From positions 1 to 6,212 of the forward strand of contig WRMT01000187.1 in assembly GCA_009777005.1 (NCBI GenBank): DNA of 6,212 nt, written 5' to 3'. The notes below the pieces were generated by a model. The model had not been told where the DNA came from and searched no databases. It saw only the letters and a list, made by a program, of their open reading frames with translations. Made by a program: the position numbers and the translations under genes. Positions 1-5,807 of this stretch are shown piece by piece. How positions within the stretch are numbered: position 1 is the first letter of the stretch; each line of letters opens with the position of its first letter. The DNA is from Methanobrevibacter sp. GTDB taxonomy: Archaea; Methanobacteriota; Methanobacteria; Methanobacteriales; Methanobacteriaceae.

Positions 1-11
1 AAATCAAAAAG

Positions 12-19
12 AAAAAAAT
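12..19. repeat. Left target-site duplication AAAAAAAT
   Basis: These eight bases are identical to 141-148 and abut the outer GG of the left inverted repeat exactly. The sequence is low complexity, so a chance match is possible. Confidence 0.55.
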
Positions 20-140
20 GGCACTGCCAAATTTCACTGGTTTCGGGCATTAGACTTTTGTGAAAAAATCGTTAAGTTTACTCTAACTTACAATTTACAG
101 ATCTTTTGAATTGTTCCAACCAGTTGATTTTGGCAGTGCC
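20..140. mobile_element. MITE-like non-autonomous element, 121 bp
   Basis: The two ends form terminal inverted repeats of 23 bp with 20 matches (20-42 against 118-140; mismatches at 32, 34 and 35). Both begin GGCACTGCCAAA and share ACTGGTT at the inner end. The element is flanked on both sides by an exact 8-bp copy of AAAAAAAT (12-19 and 141-148), as expected of a target-site duplication, though the A-rich flank weakens this. The middle holds a small hairpin, TAAGTT (73-78) with AACTTA (85-90), nearly at the centre of symmetry. There is no room for a transposase, so a parent element elsewhere would have to mobilise it. The first bases resemble IS6-family ends (GGCACTG start, 8-bp duplication) and the CTGCCAA core also recalls IS1 ends; neither assignment is firm. 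It lies just downstream of the secreted-protein gene, so it could also act as a structured 3' element of that transcript. Confidence 0.72.
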
Positions 141-148
141 AAAAAAAT
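141..148. repeat. Right target-site duplication AAAAAAAT
   Basis: Exact partner of 12-19, directly abutting the outer end of the right inverted repeat at 140. Confidence 0.55.
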
Positions 149-180
149 ATAAAAAAAATAAAAAGATTAAAATTAAAAAG
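141..180 (-). terminator. Oligo-T terminator of the InlB-repeat protein gene
   Basis: On the minus strand the bases just after the TGA stop (189-191) are several T-runs (T5, T8, T7). Runs of T are the usual archaeal termination signal. The MITE-like element begins where this T-rich tract ends, so its insertion probably used or duplicated part of it. Confidence 0.55.
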
Positions 181-188
181 ATTGTTAT

Positions 189-980
189 TCATCTTTTTTG
201 GTAGAAATAACTAGTATAAGAAGGTAGCTCTGGAGTGTCCCCTATTCTTATCCCTGTTCTTCCATCATTCTTTTCAAATGAATAATATTTATTTTTGTCT
301 TTAGATGAGCCATCATTGTAAGATAGGCTCGGATTATTTAAGTCCGTCCATTCTCCAGTAATTTTCGTCAATCTTATTGTGCCTTTAGTGGAAACTGCCC
401 AATTCCCTTTCATAAGACCATACCCATGCATGAATTGACTGCTGCCATAAAAAGAATGTGCATAAGTTCCATCTGCATGGAAAAAGTAAGTTTCCGCCAT
501 AGCAGAACCTTTATTATAGGTTTCATAAGTGTAGTAAGAACCTGGTCTGTATGTATAAGAACCTGAGGTTGCGGCTCCAGTAAACCATGCACCTACCAGT
601 TTTTTTTCTTCAGCATTCAAGGTCCTTGCCTTCTTCCAGTGGGCAAAGAAAGTCACACCTTTGCTTACTTTGGTGTTTTTACCTATTTTTTTTCCTCCAG
701 ATTTCTTAGTATACCAACCTTGGAAGGTATAACCACTTCTTTTAGGTGTGGAAAGTTTATTTAGCTTAGCACCTTTTTTAACACTAGTGGACACGGTTTT
801 TTTAGAACCTATTTTTCCACCATTAGCATTCCAAGTTACCTTAACCTTAGCTACTTTATACTTTGCCTCTATTTCTGGATCTTCTTTAGTCATGCTTTCA
901 GCATGAGCAGTAGCTGTCACCGCTGATATCATGAATACTGCTAATATCAGCATCACAACTAATTTCTTAATAATTTTCAT
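189..980 (-). CDS. Secreted InlB B-repeat domain protein
   Basis: This 263-residue protein appears to be exported and to act outside the cell. Residues 1-27 form a Sec signal peptide: KIIKK, a hydrophobic core (LVVMLILAVFMISAV), then a likely signal peptidase site after AHA (25-27). Residues about 45-117 make one InlB B-repeat (Listeria-Bacteroides repeat, Flg_new type), with TWNANGG at 49-55, SGYTFQGWY at 82-90 and the closing FFAHW at 111-115. Residues about 128-262 are rich in Tyr, Gly and beta-type segments (LVGAWFTG, FHADGTYAHSF, GNWAVSTKGTIRLT) and look like a small lipocalin-like beta barrel; this part is not recognised with certainty. No second membrane segment or anchor is visible, so it is either released or held non-covalently. 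Such repeats occur in surface proteins of gut bacteria and methanogens, so a role in contact with host or neighbouring microbes, and a bacterial origin, are inferences. The ATG at 980 has a Shine-Dalgarno site at a good distance. Confidence 0.9.
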   Translation of the reverse strand: MKIIKKLVVMLILAVFMISAVTATAHAESMTKEDPEIEAKYKVAKVKVTWNANGGKIGSKKTVSTSVKKGAKLNKLSTPKRSGYTFQGWYTKKSGGKKIGKNTKVSKGVTFFAHWKKARTLNAEEKKLVGAWFTGAATSGSYTYRPGSYYTYETYNKGSAMAETYFFHADGTYAHSFYGSSQFMHGYGLMKGNWAVSTKGTIRLTKITGEWTDLNNPSLSYNDGSSKDKNKYYSFEKNDGRTGIRIGDTPELPSYTSYFYQKR

Positions 981-988
981 TGAATTAT

Positions 989-994
989 CTCTCC
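989..994 (-). promoter_or_regulatory. Ribosome binding site GGAGAG
   Basis: GGAGAG on the minus strand lies 8 bases before the ATG at 980 and matches the core of the archaeal anti-Shine-Dalgarno partner GGAGGTGA. It fixes the start of the InlB-repeat protein at the signal peptide methionine. Confidence 0.7.
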
Positions 995-1053
995 ATATAA
1001 ATATTTATCTCTAATTTCCATCTGATTAAATTAATTTTAAAGTTTAATAATAA

Positions 1054-1061
1054 ATTATAAA
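1054..1061 (-). promoter_or_regulatory. TATA-like box TTTATAAT
   Basis: This is the best TATA-like sequence upstream of the InlB-repeat gene. It predicts a transcript start near 1032 and a leader of about 50 bases that includes the GGAGAG site. The inverted repeat at 1067-1100 lies just upstream and could be an operator. Confidence 0.4.
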
Positions 1062-1066
1062 ATTAA

Positions 1067-1100
1067 TTTCACACCCCCCAAATTTCTTAATTATGTGAAA
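1067..1100. repeat. Inverted repeat TTTCACA/TGTGAAA enclosing a C6 run
   Basis: The perfect 7-bp arms TTTCACA (1067-1073) and TGTGAAA (1094-1100) flank 20 bases that begin with six C (1074-1079). It sits directly upstream of the TATA-like box of the InlB-repeat gene and just after the stop of the 1107-1415 ORF. It could be an operator, or a hairpin at the end of an upstream transcript. The sequence alone does not decide. Confidence 0.45.
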
Positions 1101-1106
1101 AATTGA

Positions 1107-1415
1107 TTATAACCATTTTACATTATCTTTCCTCCTAAAAAAGTACATAAAACTAATAAAAATAAGATTAAGTTTAAAAGAAAAGGATAAAAATTTAAAA
1201 AAATCAGAAAATAGCTTCAAAACTCTTTTTAAAAAAGAATATGCAAAAAGAATGAAAATATTTAAAAAAAGAAATAAACCTTTAAAAATAGTAGCTATGA
1301 AAAATAAAAAGTTAAAAAAGTAGATTAAAATAAATAACAGGATTAAAATAAAAGCAATGAGAAAAAAAGATATAATTAAACGTTTAAACCATGTGAAACT
1401 TTCCCCCCCCCCCAT
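1107..1415 (-). CDS. Possible small hydrophobic membrane protein starting in a poly-G tract
   Basis: This 102-codon ORF reads as MGGGESFTWFKR followed by long Phe/Ile/Leu segments (about residues 13-46 and 47-62), clusters of Lys/Arg and a basic tail ending RRKDNVKWL. It would span the membrane two or three times. In its favour, the minus strand has AGGATGAT 8 bases before the ATG, close to an archaeal Shine-Dalgarno sequence, and there is no stop for 102 codons. Against it, the region is simply A-rich on the plus strand, so the reverse strand naturally encodes Phe and Leu, and a hand count of G+C by codon position shows no coding bias. The ATG's G and the next ten bases form an 11-G run, so one base gained or lost would end translation after 10 to 12 residues. 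I do not recognise a family. It could be spurious. Confidence 0.35.
   Translation of the reverse strand: MGGGESFTWFKRLIISFFLIAFILILLFILIYFFNFLFFIATIFKGLFLFLNIFILFAYSFLKRVLKLFSDFFKFLSFSFKLNLIFISFMYFFRRKDNVKWL
1403..1413. repeat. C11 homopolymer (G11 on the minus strand)
   Basis: Eleven consecutive C bases are striking in DNA this AT-rich. The run forms the start of the 1107-1415 ORF on the minus strand and lies in short open frames on the plus strand. Such tracts mutate by strand slippage and are prone to sequencing error. Its exact length decides the reading frames around it. Confidence 0.8.
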
Positions 1416-1748
1416 TTAACAGTATCATCCTATTTTTAAAGCTTCTAAATGAAGAATTTAAAATAGAAGATGAAAACAACGAAAAAGAGAGAGGACATAT
1501 AGAGATTATATGAAATAAATTAAGAATAGCTACTGAATTCAAGTTTTCCTTTTCAAACATACTGAACTGTCCCTAATTTAATATATAAACAAATACATGA
1601 TAAACACTTATCTTAGTATAAATATATATTACTCTCCCAATATATAAAACTATTTTAGAAAAAATCAAAGATTAACTATATGAGGTTCATTCTTAAAAAA
1701 AATCCTATAAAAAGTTTTACTTTATGAAAAAAAATAAAAATTCAATAG
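1416..1748. other. 333-bp intergenic stretch with no convincing gene
   Basis: The stretch lies between the doubtful membrane ORF and the end of rtcB. It holds the possible Shine-Dalgarno site AGGATGAT (1424-1431, minus strand). It also holds a short plus-strand open frame without its own start codon that runs from the C11 tract to a TGA at 1511-1513; its end reads NEEFKIEDENNEKERGHIEII, charged and protein-like but too short to call. The right part contains the oligo-T tracts that follow rtcB. I see no tRNA, repeat array or mobile element here. Confidence 0.6.
1695..1740 (-). terminator. Oligo-T terminator of rtcB
   Basis: Just past the rtcB stop the minus strand carries TTTTTATTTTTTTT (1727-1740) and then eight T (1695-1702). 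Repeated T-runs of this kind are typical archaeal terminators. No GC-rich stem precedes them. Confidence 0.65.
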
Positions 1749-3197
1749 CTATCCTTTAGTAACAGCTAATGGAATCACTTTAACTACAAGTTTAGCTATT
1801 CCAGTAGTATCAGAAGTTTTAACAACTTCATCAACATCTTTATAAGCACCAGGAGCTTCTTCTGCTAAAACTGGTCGTGAACTAGCTCTTACATGTATTC
1901 CTTTACTTTCTAGATCTTTTTTAATATCATTACTATTATATTTTTTCTTAGCTCCAGTACGACTTAACTTTCTCCCTGCACCATGAGCAGTAGAACCGAA
2001 GGTTTCCTCCATAGCTATTTCTGTTCCATGTAAAACATAGGAAGCAGTTCCCATTGTTCCAGGAATAAGTACTGGCTGACCAATGTTTCTGTACTCAGAA
2101 GGAATTTCAACTCTTCCAGGACCATAAGCCCGAGTAGCTCCCTTTCTATGAACAATAACTTCCTCTTTTCTTCCTTTGATTTCATGAACTTCTTTTTTAG
2201 CTATGTTATGAGCTACATCATAAATAATACTCATTCCCATATCTTCAGCACTTTGAGAAAAGATTTTTTCAAAGGTTTCTCTTACCCAATGAACCATCAT
2301 TTGTCTATTAGCCCAAGCATAATTAGCTGCAGCAGCCATAGCTCTAAAATAAGATTGAGCTTCATCAGAATCAACTGGTGCACAAGCTAATTGCCTATCT
2401 GGAATATTAACATTATGTTTTTTATAAGCTTTATCCATTACTCTAAGATAGTCTGAACATACTTGATGACCACATCCTCTAGAACCACTATGAACCATGA
2501 TTGTGATTGTGTCTTTTTCAAGATTAAATGTTTTAGCTACTTCCTCATTGAATATTTCATCTATTTTTTGAACTTCTAAAAAGTGATTTCCTGAGCCCAG
2601 AGATCCAAGTTGAGGTATTCCTCTTTTTTTAGCTTTTTCACTAACTTCAGAGGGATTTGCATCTAACATTCTTCCATTTTCTTCCAAAAACTGAAGATCT
2701 TCTTCCCAACCATATTCCTGTTCTACAGCCCATTCTGCACCAAACTTTAAAACTTCATCAATTTCGTTATTTTTTAAACGAAGCTTTCCTTTACTTCCAA
2801 CACCTGAGGGAATATTTACAAATAGATTATCCACAATTTCTTTCATTTTAGGGCGAATGTCTTTTTCAGTTAAATTTGTCCTAATCATTCTAACCCCACA
2901 ATTAATATCAAAACCAACTCCACCAGGACTAACTACACCATTACGTGCACTAAAAGCTCCAACTCCCCCAATTGGAAAACCATATCCAAAGTGAATATCT
3001 GGTAGTCCTATTGAAAATTTTTGAATTCCTGGAAGGCATGCAACATTAGCTACTTGCTCAAAGGCACCTTTCTCTAAATTAGCTAATGAATCTTCCTCAA
3101 GATATAATCTTCCTGGAACTCTCATTTCTTTCTTATAGCTACTTGGAATTTCCCAAACATTTTCTCTTACTTCAACAATATTTTCTTTAATACCCAT
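1749..3197 (-). CDS. rtcB: RNA-splicing ligase RtcB
   Basis: RtcB joins RNA ends carrying a 2',3'-cyclic phosphate or 3'-phosphate to 5'-hydroxyl ends, using GTP and Mn2+. It seals tRNA exons after intron removal and repairs broken RNA in the cytoplasm. At 482 residues it is full length for the family (about 481 in Pyrococcus) and has no intein. Visible active-site signatures are GFDINCGVR (Asp97, Cys100), LGSGNHFLEVQ (Asn204, His205), HSGSRGCGHQ (His236), YDVAHN (His330) and STAHGAGRKLSR with His405, the residue expected to carry GMP, plus the conserved Lys481 next to the C-terminus. The N-terminus (VWEIP, then MRVPGRLY) fits the family, which supports the ATG at 3197 although no clear ribosome site precedes it. 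Its cofactor archease is encoded 328 bp upstream on the same strand. The spacer carries its own TATA-like box, so rtcB is probably transcribed separately or from both promoters. Confidence 0.98.
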   Translation of the reverse strand: MGIKENIVEVRENVWEIPSSYKKEMRVPGRLYLEEDSLANLEKGAFEQVANVACLPGIQKFSIGLPDIHFGYGFPIGGVGAFSARNGVVSPGGVGFDINCGVRMIRTNLTEKDIRPKMKEIVDNLFVNIPSGVGSKGKLRLKNNEIDEVLKFGAEWAVEQEYGWEEDLQFLEENGRMLDANPSEVSEKAKKRGIPQLGSLGSGNHFLEVQKIDEIFNEEVAKTFNLEKDTITIMVHSGSRGCGHQVCSDYLRVMDKAYKKHNVNIPDRQLACAPVDSDEAQSYFRAMAAAANYAWANRQMMVHWVRETFEKIFSQSAEDMGMSIIYDVAHNIAKKEVHEIKGRKEEVIVHRKGATRAYGPGRVEIPSEYRNIGQPVLIPGTMGTASYVLHGTEIAMEETFGSTAHGAGRKLSRTGAKKKYNSNDIKKDLESKGIHVRASSRPVLAEEAPGAYKDVDEVVKTSDTTGIAKLVVKVIPLAVTKG

Positions 3198-3263
3198 AAA
3201 TAACCACGTAAAAATTGATTTGATAAATTACATTTAAATTTTCTAATATTTTAATTTAACAAT

Positions 3264-3271
3264 GTATAAAC
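3264..3271 (-). promoter_or_regulatory. TATA-like box GTTTATAC before rtcB
   Basis: This box would place the rtcB transcript start near 3242, giving a leader of about 45 bases. A second candidate, TTATATAA near 3393-3400, would give a leader of about 170 bases. The choice between them is uncertain. Confidence 0.4.
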
Positions 3272-3474
3272 ATTCAAATAAATCCAACTAACAATACATA
3301 AAAATAGAGATTAAAAATTTTCAACTAGTATATTATTATTAAAACAACTATTAATTAAAATTAATTAAAAATTTAACAATTGTTTATAATTTTTATATAA
3401 TTTTTAATTGTGCCTTAGAGAGTATTATAATTTTTCATATGTGACTAACAATATAGCAATTATTTATAAATCAT

Positions 3475-3506
3475 AAAAAACGTTTAAAATTCCTCAATCA
3501 AAAAAA
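3475..3506 (-). terminator. Oligo-T terminator of archease
   Basis: On the minus strand seven T (3500-3506) and then six T (3475-3480) follow the archease stop within about 50 bases. This would end the archease transcript before rtcB and supports separate transcription. Confidence 0.5.
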
Positions 3507-3525
3507 TAACATATATTTTCGTAGT

Positions 3526-4005
3526 TTAAAGATCTAAAATGACTCTAACTTTAAAATAATTATTAATTAAAACATCCATCATGTGAAAAGTAACAGCTTT
3601 GACTTCAGAACCTCTATAATGTTTATTCCAATCAATTTCCTCACCAGTAGCTACTGCTTCTAGCTTGTAAATCTCATTATTATTAATTTTTTCTTTTTTT
3701 ATGTTAACAATAAACTTAGACATTAGAAATAGATCAACTTCATAAATAAACAATAATTCTTCTAAAAAATCATACAATAATGAAATCAAATCTTCTGATT
3801 CGATGTTTATTATCTTAGATTCATTTTCAACAACTGTACCCGTATCCGTTATTACATTTAACATAGCTAATGCGGCATTTTCAAAAGACTCTTCTAATGT
3901 CTTTCCATAAGCCCAAAAACCAATATCTGCAGTAACATCGAAAAATTCATATTTTTGATGAATTTTTTCTTGAATTTCTTGATTTTTTTTATTCATATTA
4001 TTCAT
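3526..4005 (-). CDS. Archease, activator of RtcB
   Basis: Archease promotes RtcB guanylylation and allows multiple turnover, and it broadens the nucleotides RtcB can use. The 159-residue protein matches the family throughout. It has YEFFDVTADIGFWAYGKTLEE at about 19-39 with the conserved Asp27, the helix ESFENAALAMLNVI, the acidic stretch EDLISLLYDFLEELLFIYE at about 71-89, GEEIDWNKH at 121-129, GSEVKAVTFHMM at 132-143 with His141, and the closing VRVILDL with Asp158 near the C-terminus. These acidic residues and the His are the expected metal-binding set. An extra polar leader of about 18 residues (Asn/Lys/Gln-rich) precedes the domain, which is longer than usual. Met4 (ATG at 3996) is an alternative start and neither ATG has a Shine-Dalgarno site. 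The nearness of rtcB fits their known partnership. Confidence 0.95.
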   Translation of the reverse strand: MNNMNKKNQEIQEKIHQKYEFFDVTADIGFWAYGKTLEESFENAALAMLNVITDTGTVVENESKIINIESEDLISLLYDFLEELLFIYEVDLFLMSKFIVNIKKEKINNNEIYKLEAVATGEEIDWNKHYRGSEVKAVTFHMMDVLINNYFKVRVILDL

Positions 4006-4040
4006 AATGATAAATTATTTTTAATTTTGCTAAAAAAAGC

Positions 4041-4064
4041 TTAAATAAAAATGTTTAAATAAAA
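4041..4064 (-). promoter_or_regulatory. Archease promoter region with duplicated TATA-like box
   Basis: The 10-base sequence TTAAATAAAA occurs at 4041-4050 and 4055-4064, 14 bp apart. Read on the minus strand each copy gives TTATTTAA, a weak TATA box. The nearer copy would start transcription near 4018, leaving a leader of only about 13 bases before the ATG at 4005. Confidence 0.35.
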
Positions 4065-4128
4065 TAGCTATTTTTAAAAAAGATTTCTAAAAATATAATT
4101 ATTACTTTTCAAATGCTCTTTCTCTTTT

Positions 4129-4136
4129 TTTATATA
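4129..4136 (+). promoter_or_regulatory. TATA box TTTATATA for the 61-residue membrane protein
   Basis: A good archaeal TATA box, preceded by a T-run. Its centre predicts transcription from about 4158, 15 bases before the ATG at 4173. It supports the small plus-strand gene being real and divergent from archease. Confidence 0.6.
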
Positions 4137-4172
4137 GGTTTTTTAACTCATTAGTAATTGTGATGTGATAAT

Positions 4173-4358
4173 ATGCAAAAAATCCCAAATCCACATTTAA
4201 AAAAAGATTTAAGAAAACAAAACACTGAATCTGGCTATTTCTTTGATGATATTAGTATTAAGTCCTGCATGACCATACTTTTTGTTTTTATAGTATTATT
4301 GCTTAGTATAATATCAGTAGTTACTTCTCCAAATCCTAGTGTTTTATTTGGAGTATAA
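4173..4358 (+). CDS. Small single-pass membrane protein of unknown function
   Basis: I do not recognise this 61-residue protein. Residues 1-32 are polar and basic (HLKKDLRKQN) and probably stay in the cytoplasm. Residues 33-51 (MTILFVFIVLLLSIISVVT) form one clear membrane helix, and a short SPNPSVLFGV tail would face outside by the positive-inside rule. No lipobox or signal peptidase site is apparent. The ATG is preceded by GTGATGTGAT (4160-4169). Its first GTGAT lies 8 bases before the start and can pair with the archaeal 16S end, and a TATA box stands at the right distance. It is the only plus-strand gene in the window, divergent from archease and convergent with cdc6. Promoter, ribosome site, a natural TAA end and a clean membrane topology together make it more likely real than chance. 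Confidence 0.65.
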   Translation: MQKIPNPHLKKDLRKQNTESGYFFDDISIKSCMTILFVFIVLLLSIISVVTSPNPSVLFGV

Positions 4359-4415
4359 TTAATTATTTCATATAAAAATACCTACTGTATTATTAGCAAA
4401 CTAAAATCTATATCG

Positions 4416-4544
4416 AAAAAAAAATAAAACATTTGACATATTCTTTTAATAATCCTCTTAGTACTTTTTCAATATATTAAAATTGTTAAAAATTACAATA
4501 TATCCAAGATATGAAAGATAAATGAAAAATGATAAATGAAAAAA
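4416..4544 (-). terminator. Oligo-T termination region of cdc6
   Basis: Downstream of the cdc6 stop the minus strand reads through T-runs at 4539-4544 and 4525-4529, then nine T at 4416-4424. It includes a 14-bp tandem repeat, GATAAATGAAAAA at 4517-4529 and again at 4531-4543. Because the small membrane gene points toward cdc6, this is a convergent spacer and may have to stop transcription from both sides. Confidence 0.5.
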
Positions 4545-4572
4545 GGTAATTGAAATATAAACATTATAATAC

Positions 4573-5691
4573 CTACATCATACATTTATTCACATCTTCA
4601 GGATCAAATCGCAGAATTATTTGTCTTGAGTTTCCTCTAGTCCCTTTTCCAGTGAAATTTGTATCAATCAACCTTAAAAATTCTAATTTCTCTAAAGTCC
4701 GATTAAATGTAGCATAACTAGCTCCTAATTCCTTTGAAAAAGTTTTAGATAATTCTCCAGCAGTTAAAATAGTTTCACTTTCAGCAATTATTCTAAAAAG
4801 CACCTTTTCAGTATCATTTAAAGATTTTAATGTATGAGATAAGTTTACAGAAACTTGGTTTTTAATAGCTTCATCTAAGTGTTCTTGTTGAATAGATCTA
4901 CTTGCATTAGCTTCAGCCATATTTCCACAAACTCTTAAAATGTCAATTCCAACTCTTAAATCTCCACTATCAAGAGTATAGTCAGTTATTTCCTCTAAAA
5001 TATCTTCAGAAATTACTCCTTCAAAAAATCCAGATCTTGCTCTATCAGTTAATATGCTTAAAATCTCCTCTCTTCTGTAAGGAGGAAAGTTAATCTCATG
5101 TGGAATGAATACAGTGTTAACATTTTTATCTAATGCATATCTAAATTCAAGATCTGATAGAATAGCGAATACTCCAGTTCTAACACCAGGAAATTCTTCA
5201 TATGCTCTGAGTAAATCATAAAAAATTTTATTAGCATTTTGACTTTGAAATAAAAAGTTAACATCGTCCAAAGCTACTAGAAGTGATTTATTTTCTGAAG
5301 ATAAAAATTTCATGATTTTTTGATAAATCCTTGAAAATGGAACACCAGTTTCAGGTGGTTGATGACCAAATATTTTTTGATGAATTTGAGAAAATATTCC
5401 AAAACGTGTTGTGTGTAGTTGACAATTTATATAACAACAAAATATCTTATTTGAACTCTTTTCTACAAGTTCAAAAACTTTTTTTAGAGATGTTGTCTTT
5501 CCAGTAGCACATGACCCTAATATAACAGAATTCACAGGTCTTCCATCTTTTAAAGCAGGTCTAATTGACATAGCCATAGCTTCCATTTGTGAATCCCTAA
5601 AATTAAAGTTATCGGGCATATAGTCTGGATTAAAAGCATTAATATTTTTAAATAATGTTTCATCATGAAGTAAAATATCTTCAATTCCCAT
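4573..5691 (-). CDS. cdc6: Orc1/Cdc6 family replication initiator ATPase
   Basis: An AAA+ protein that binds origin DNA and helps load the MCM helicase. I place the start at the ATG at 5691 (372 residues); a GTG two codons upstream (5697) is the alternative. Numbered from that ATG: Walker A GSCATGKTT at 59-67; Walker B LLVALDDVNFLF with Asp142 and Asp143; sensor 1 region FAILSDLEF, with Ser179 where Asn is usual; sensor 2 SGDLRVGIDILR with Arg246. A C-terminal winged helix (about 290-363) has a basic wing GKGTRGNSR. The LDD in place of LDE and the missing sensor 1 Asn recall the second Orc1/Cdc6 paralogue group of euryarchaea rather than the main initiator, an inference from memory of the family. 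A TATA box centred 25-26 bp before the ATG predicts a leaderless transcript. Oligo-T runs follow the stop. Confidence 0.95.
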   Translation of the reverse strand: MGIEDILLHDETLFKNINAFNPDYMPDNFNFRDSQMEAMAMSIRPALKDGRPVNSVILGSCATGKTTSLKKVFELVEKSSNKIFCCYINCQLHTTRFGIFSQIHQKIFGHQPPETGVPFSRIYQKIMKFLSSENKSLLVALDDVNFLFQSQNANKIFYDLLRAYEEFPGVRTGVFAILSDLEFRYALDKNVNTVFIPHEINFPPYRREEILSILTDRARSGFFEGVISEDILEEITDYTLDSGDLRVGIDILRVCGNMAEANASRSIQQEHLDEAIKNQVSVNLSHTLKSLNDTEKVLFRIIAESETILTAGELSKTFSKELGASYATFNRTLEKLEFLRLIDTNFTGKGTRGNSRQIILRFDPEDVNKCMM

Positions 5692-5712
5692 AAACACAAT
5701 TTTGTTTAAACT

Positions 5713-5720
5713 TATATAAA
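5713..5720 (-). promoter_or_regulatory. cdc6: TATA box TTTATATA of cdc6 (leaderless)
   Basis: The box is centred 25.5 bp from the A of the ATG at 5691, the normal archaeal distance to the transcription start, and no Shine-Dalgarno site precedes the ATG. The palindrome GTTTAAAC (5704-5711) sits between the box and the start, where a repressor or Cdc6 itself could bind. Confidence 0.65.
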
Positions 5721-5807
5721 AAATTAGTTAAAAAAAGCATTAATATTTTTCATTAATCATTATCATTTTTAAATAATAATATTAATAAAAAATATATAAT
5801 ATAAATA

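Larger units (their letters stand above)
3198..3525. other. 328-bp AT-rich spacer between archease and rtcB
   Basis: No gene is visible. The spacer holds the T-rich end of the archease transcript (3475-3506), an exact tandem pair of TTAATTAAAA (3351-3370), and the 10-base direct repeat ACTAACAATA (3287-3296 and 3444-3453). There are at least two TATA-like boxes on the minus strand, at 3264-3271 and about 3393-3400. The length leaves room for an rtcB leader or a small RNA, but I find no convincing fold. Confidence 0.6.

Noticed and set aside
410..592. 60-codon minus-strand ORF
   Set aside because: It lies entirely inside the InlB-repeat gene in another frame and has no domain or ribosome site.
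1099..1320. Lys-rich plus-strand open frame opposite the hydrophobic ORF
   Set aside because: It lacks a start near its beginning, ends at TAG 1321-1323, and its composition follows from the A-rich strand. A hand count of G+C by codon position shows no coding bias.
1561..1580. GAACTGTCCC resembling an insertion-sequence end
   Set aside because: No matching partner end, duplication or transposase remnant is visible in the window.
2148..2390. 80-codon plus-strand ORF opposite rtcB
   Set aside because: Antisense shadow of a fully conserved gene, with Phe/Ser-rich low-complexity translation.
2657..2851. 64-codon plus-strand ORF opposite rtcB
   Set aside because: Antisense shadow of rtcB with no independent support.
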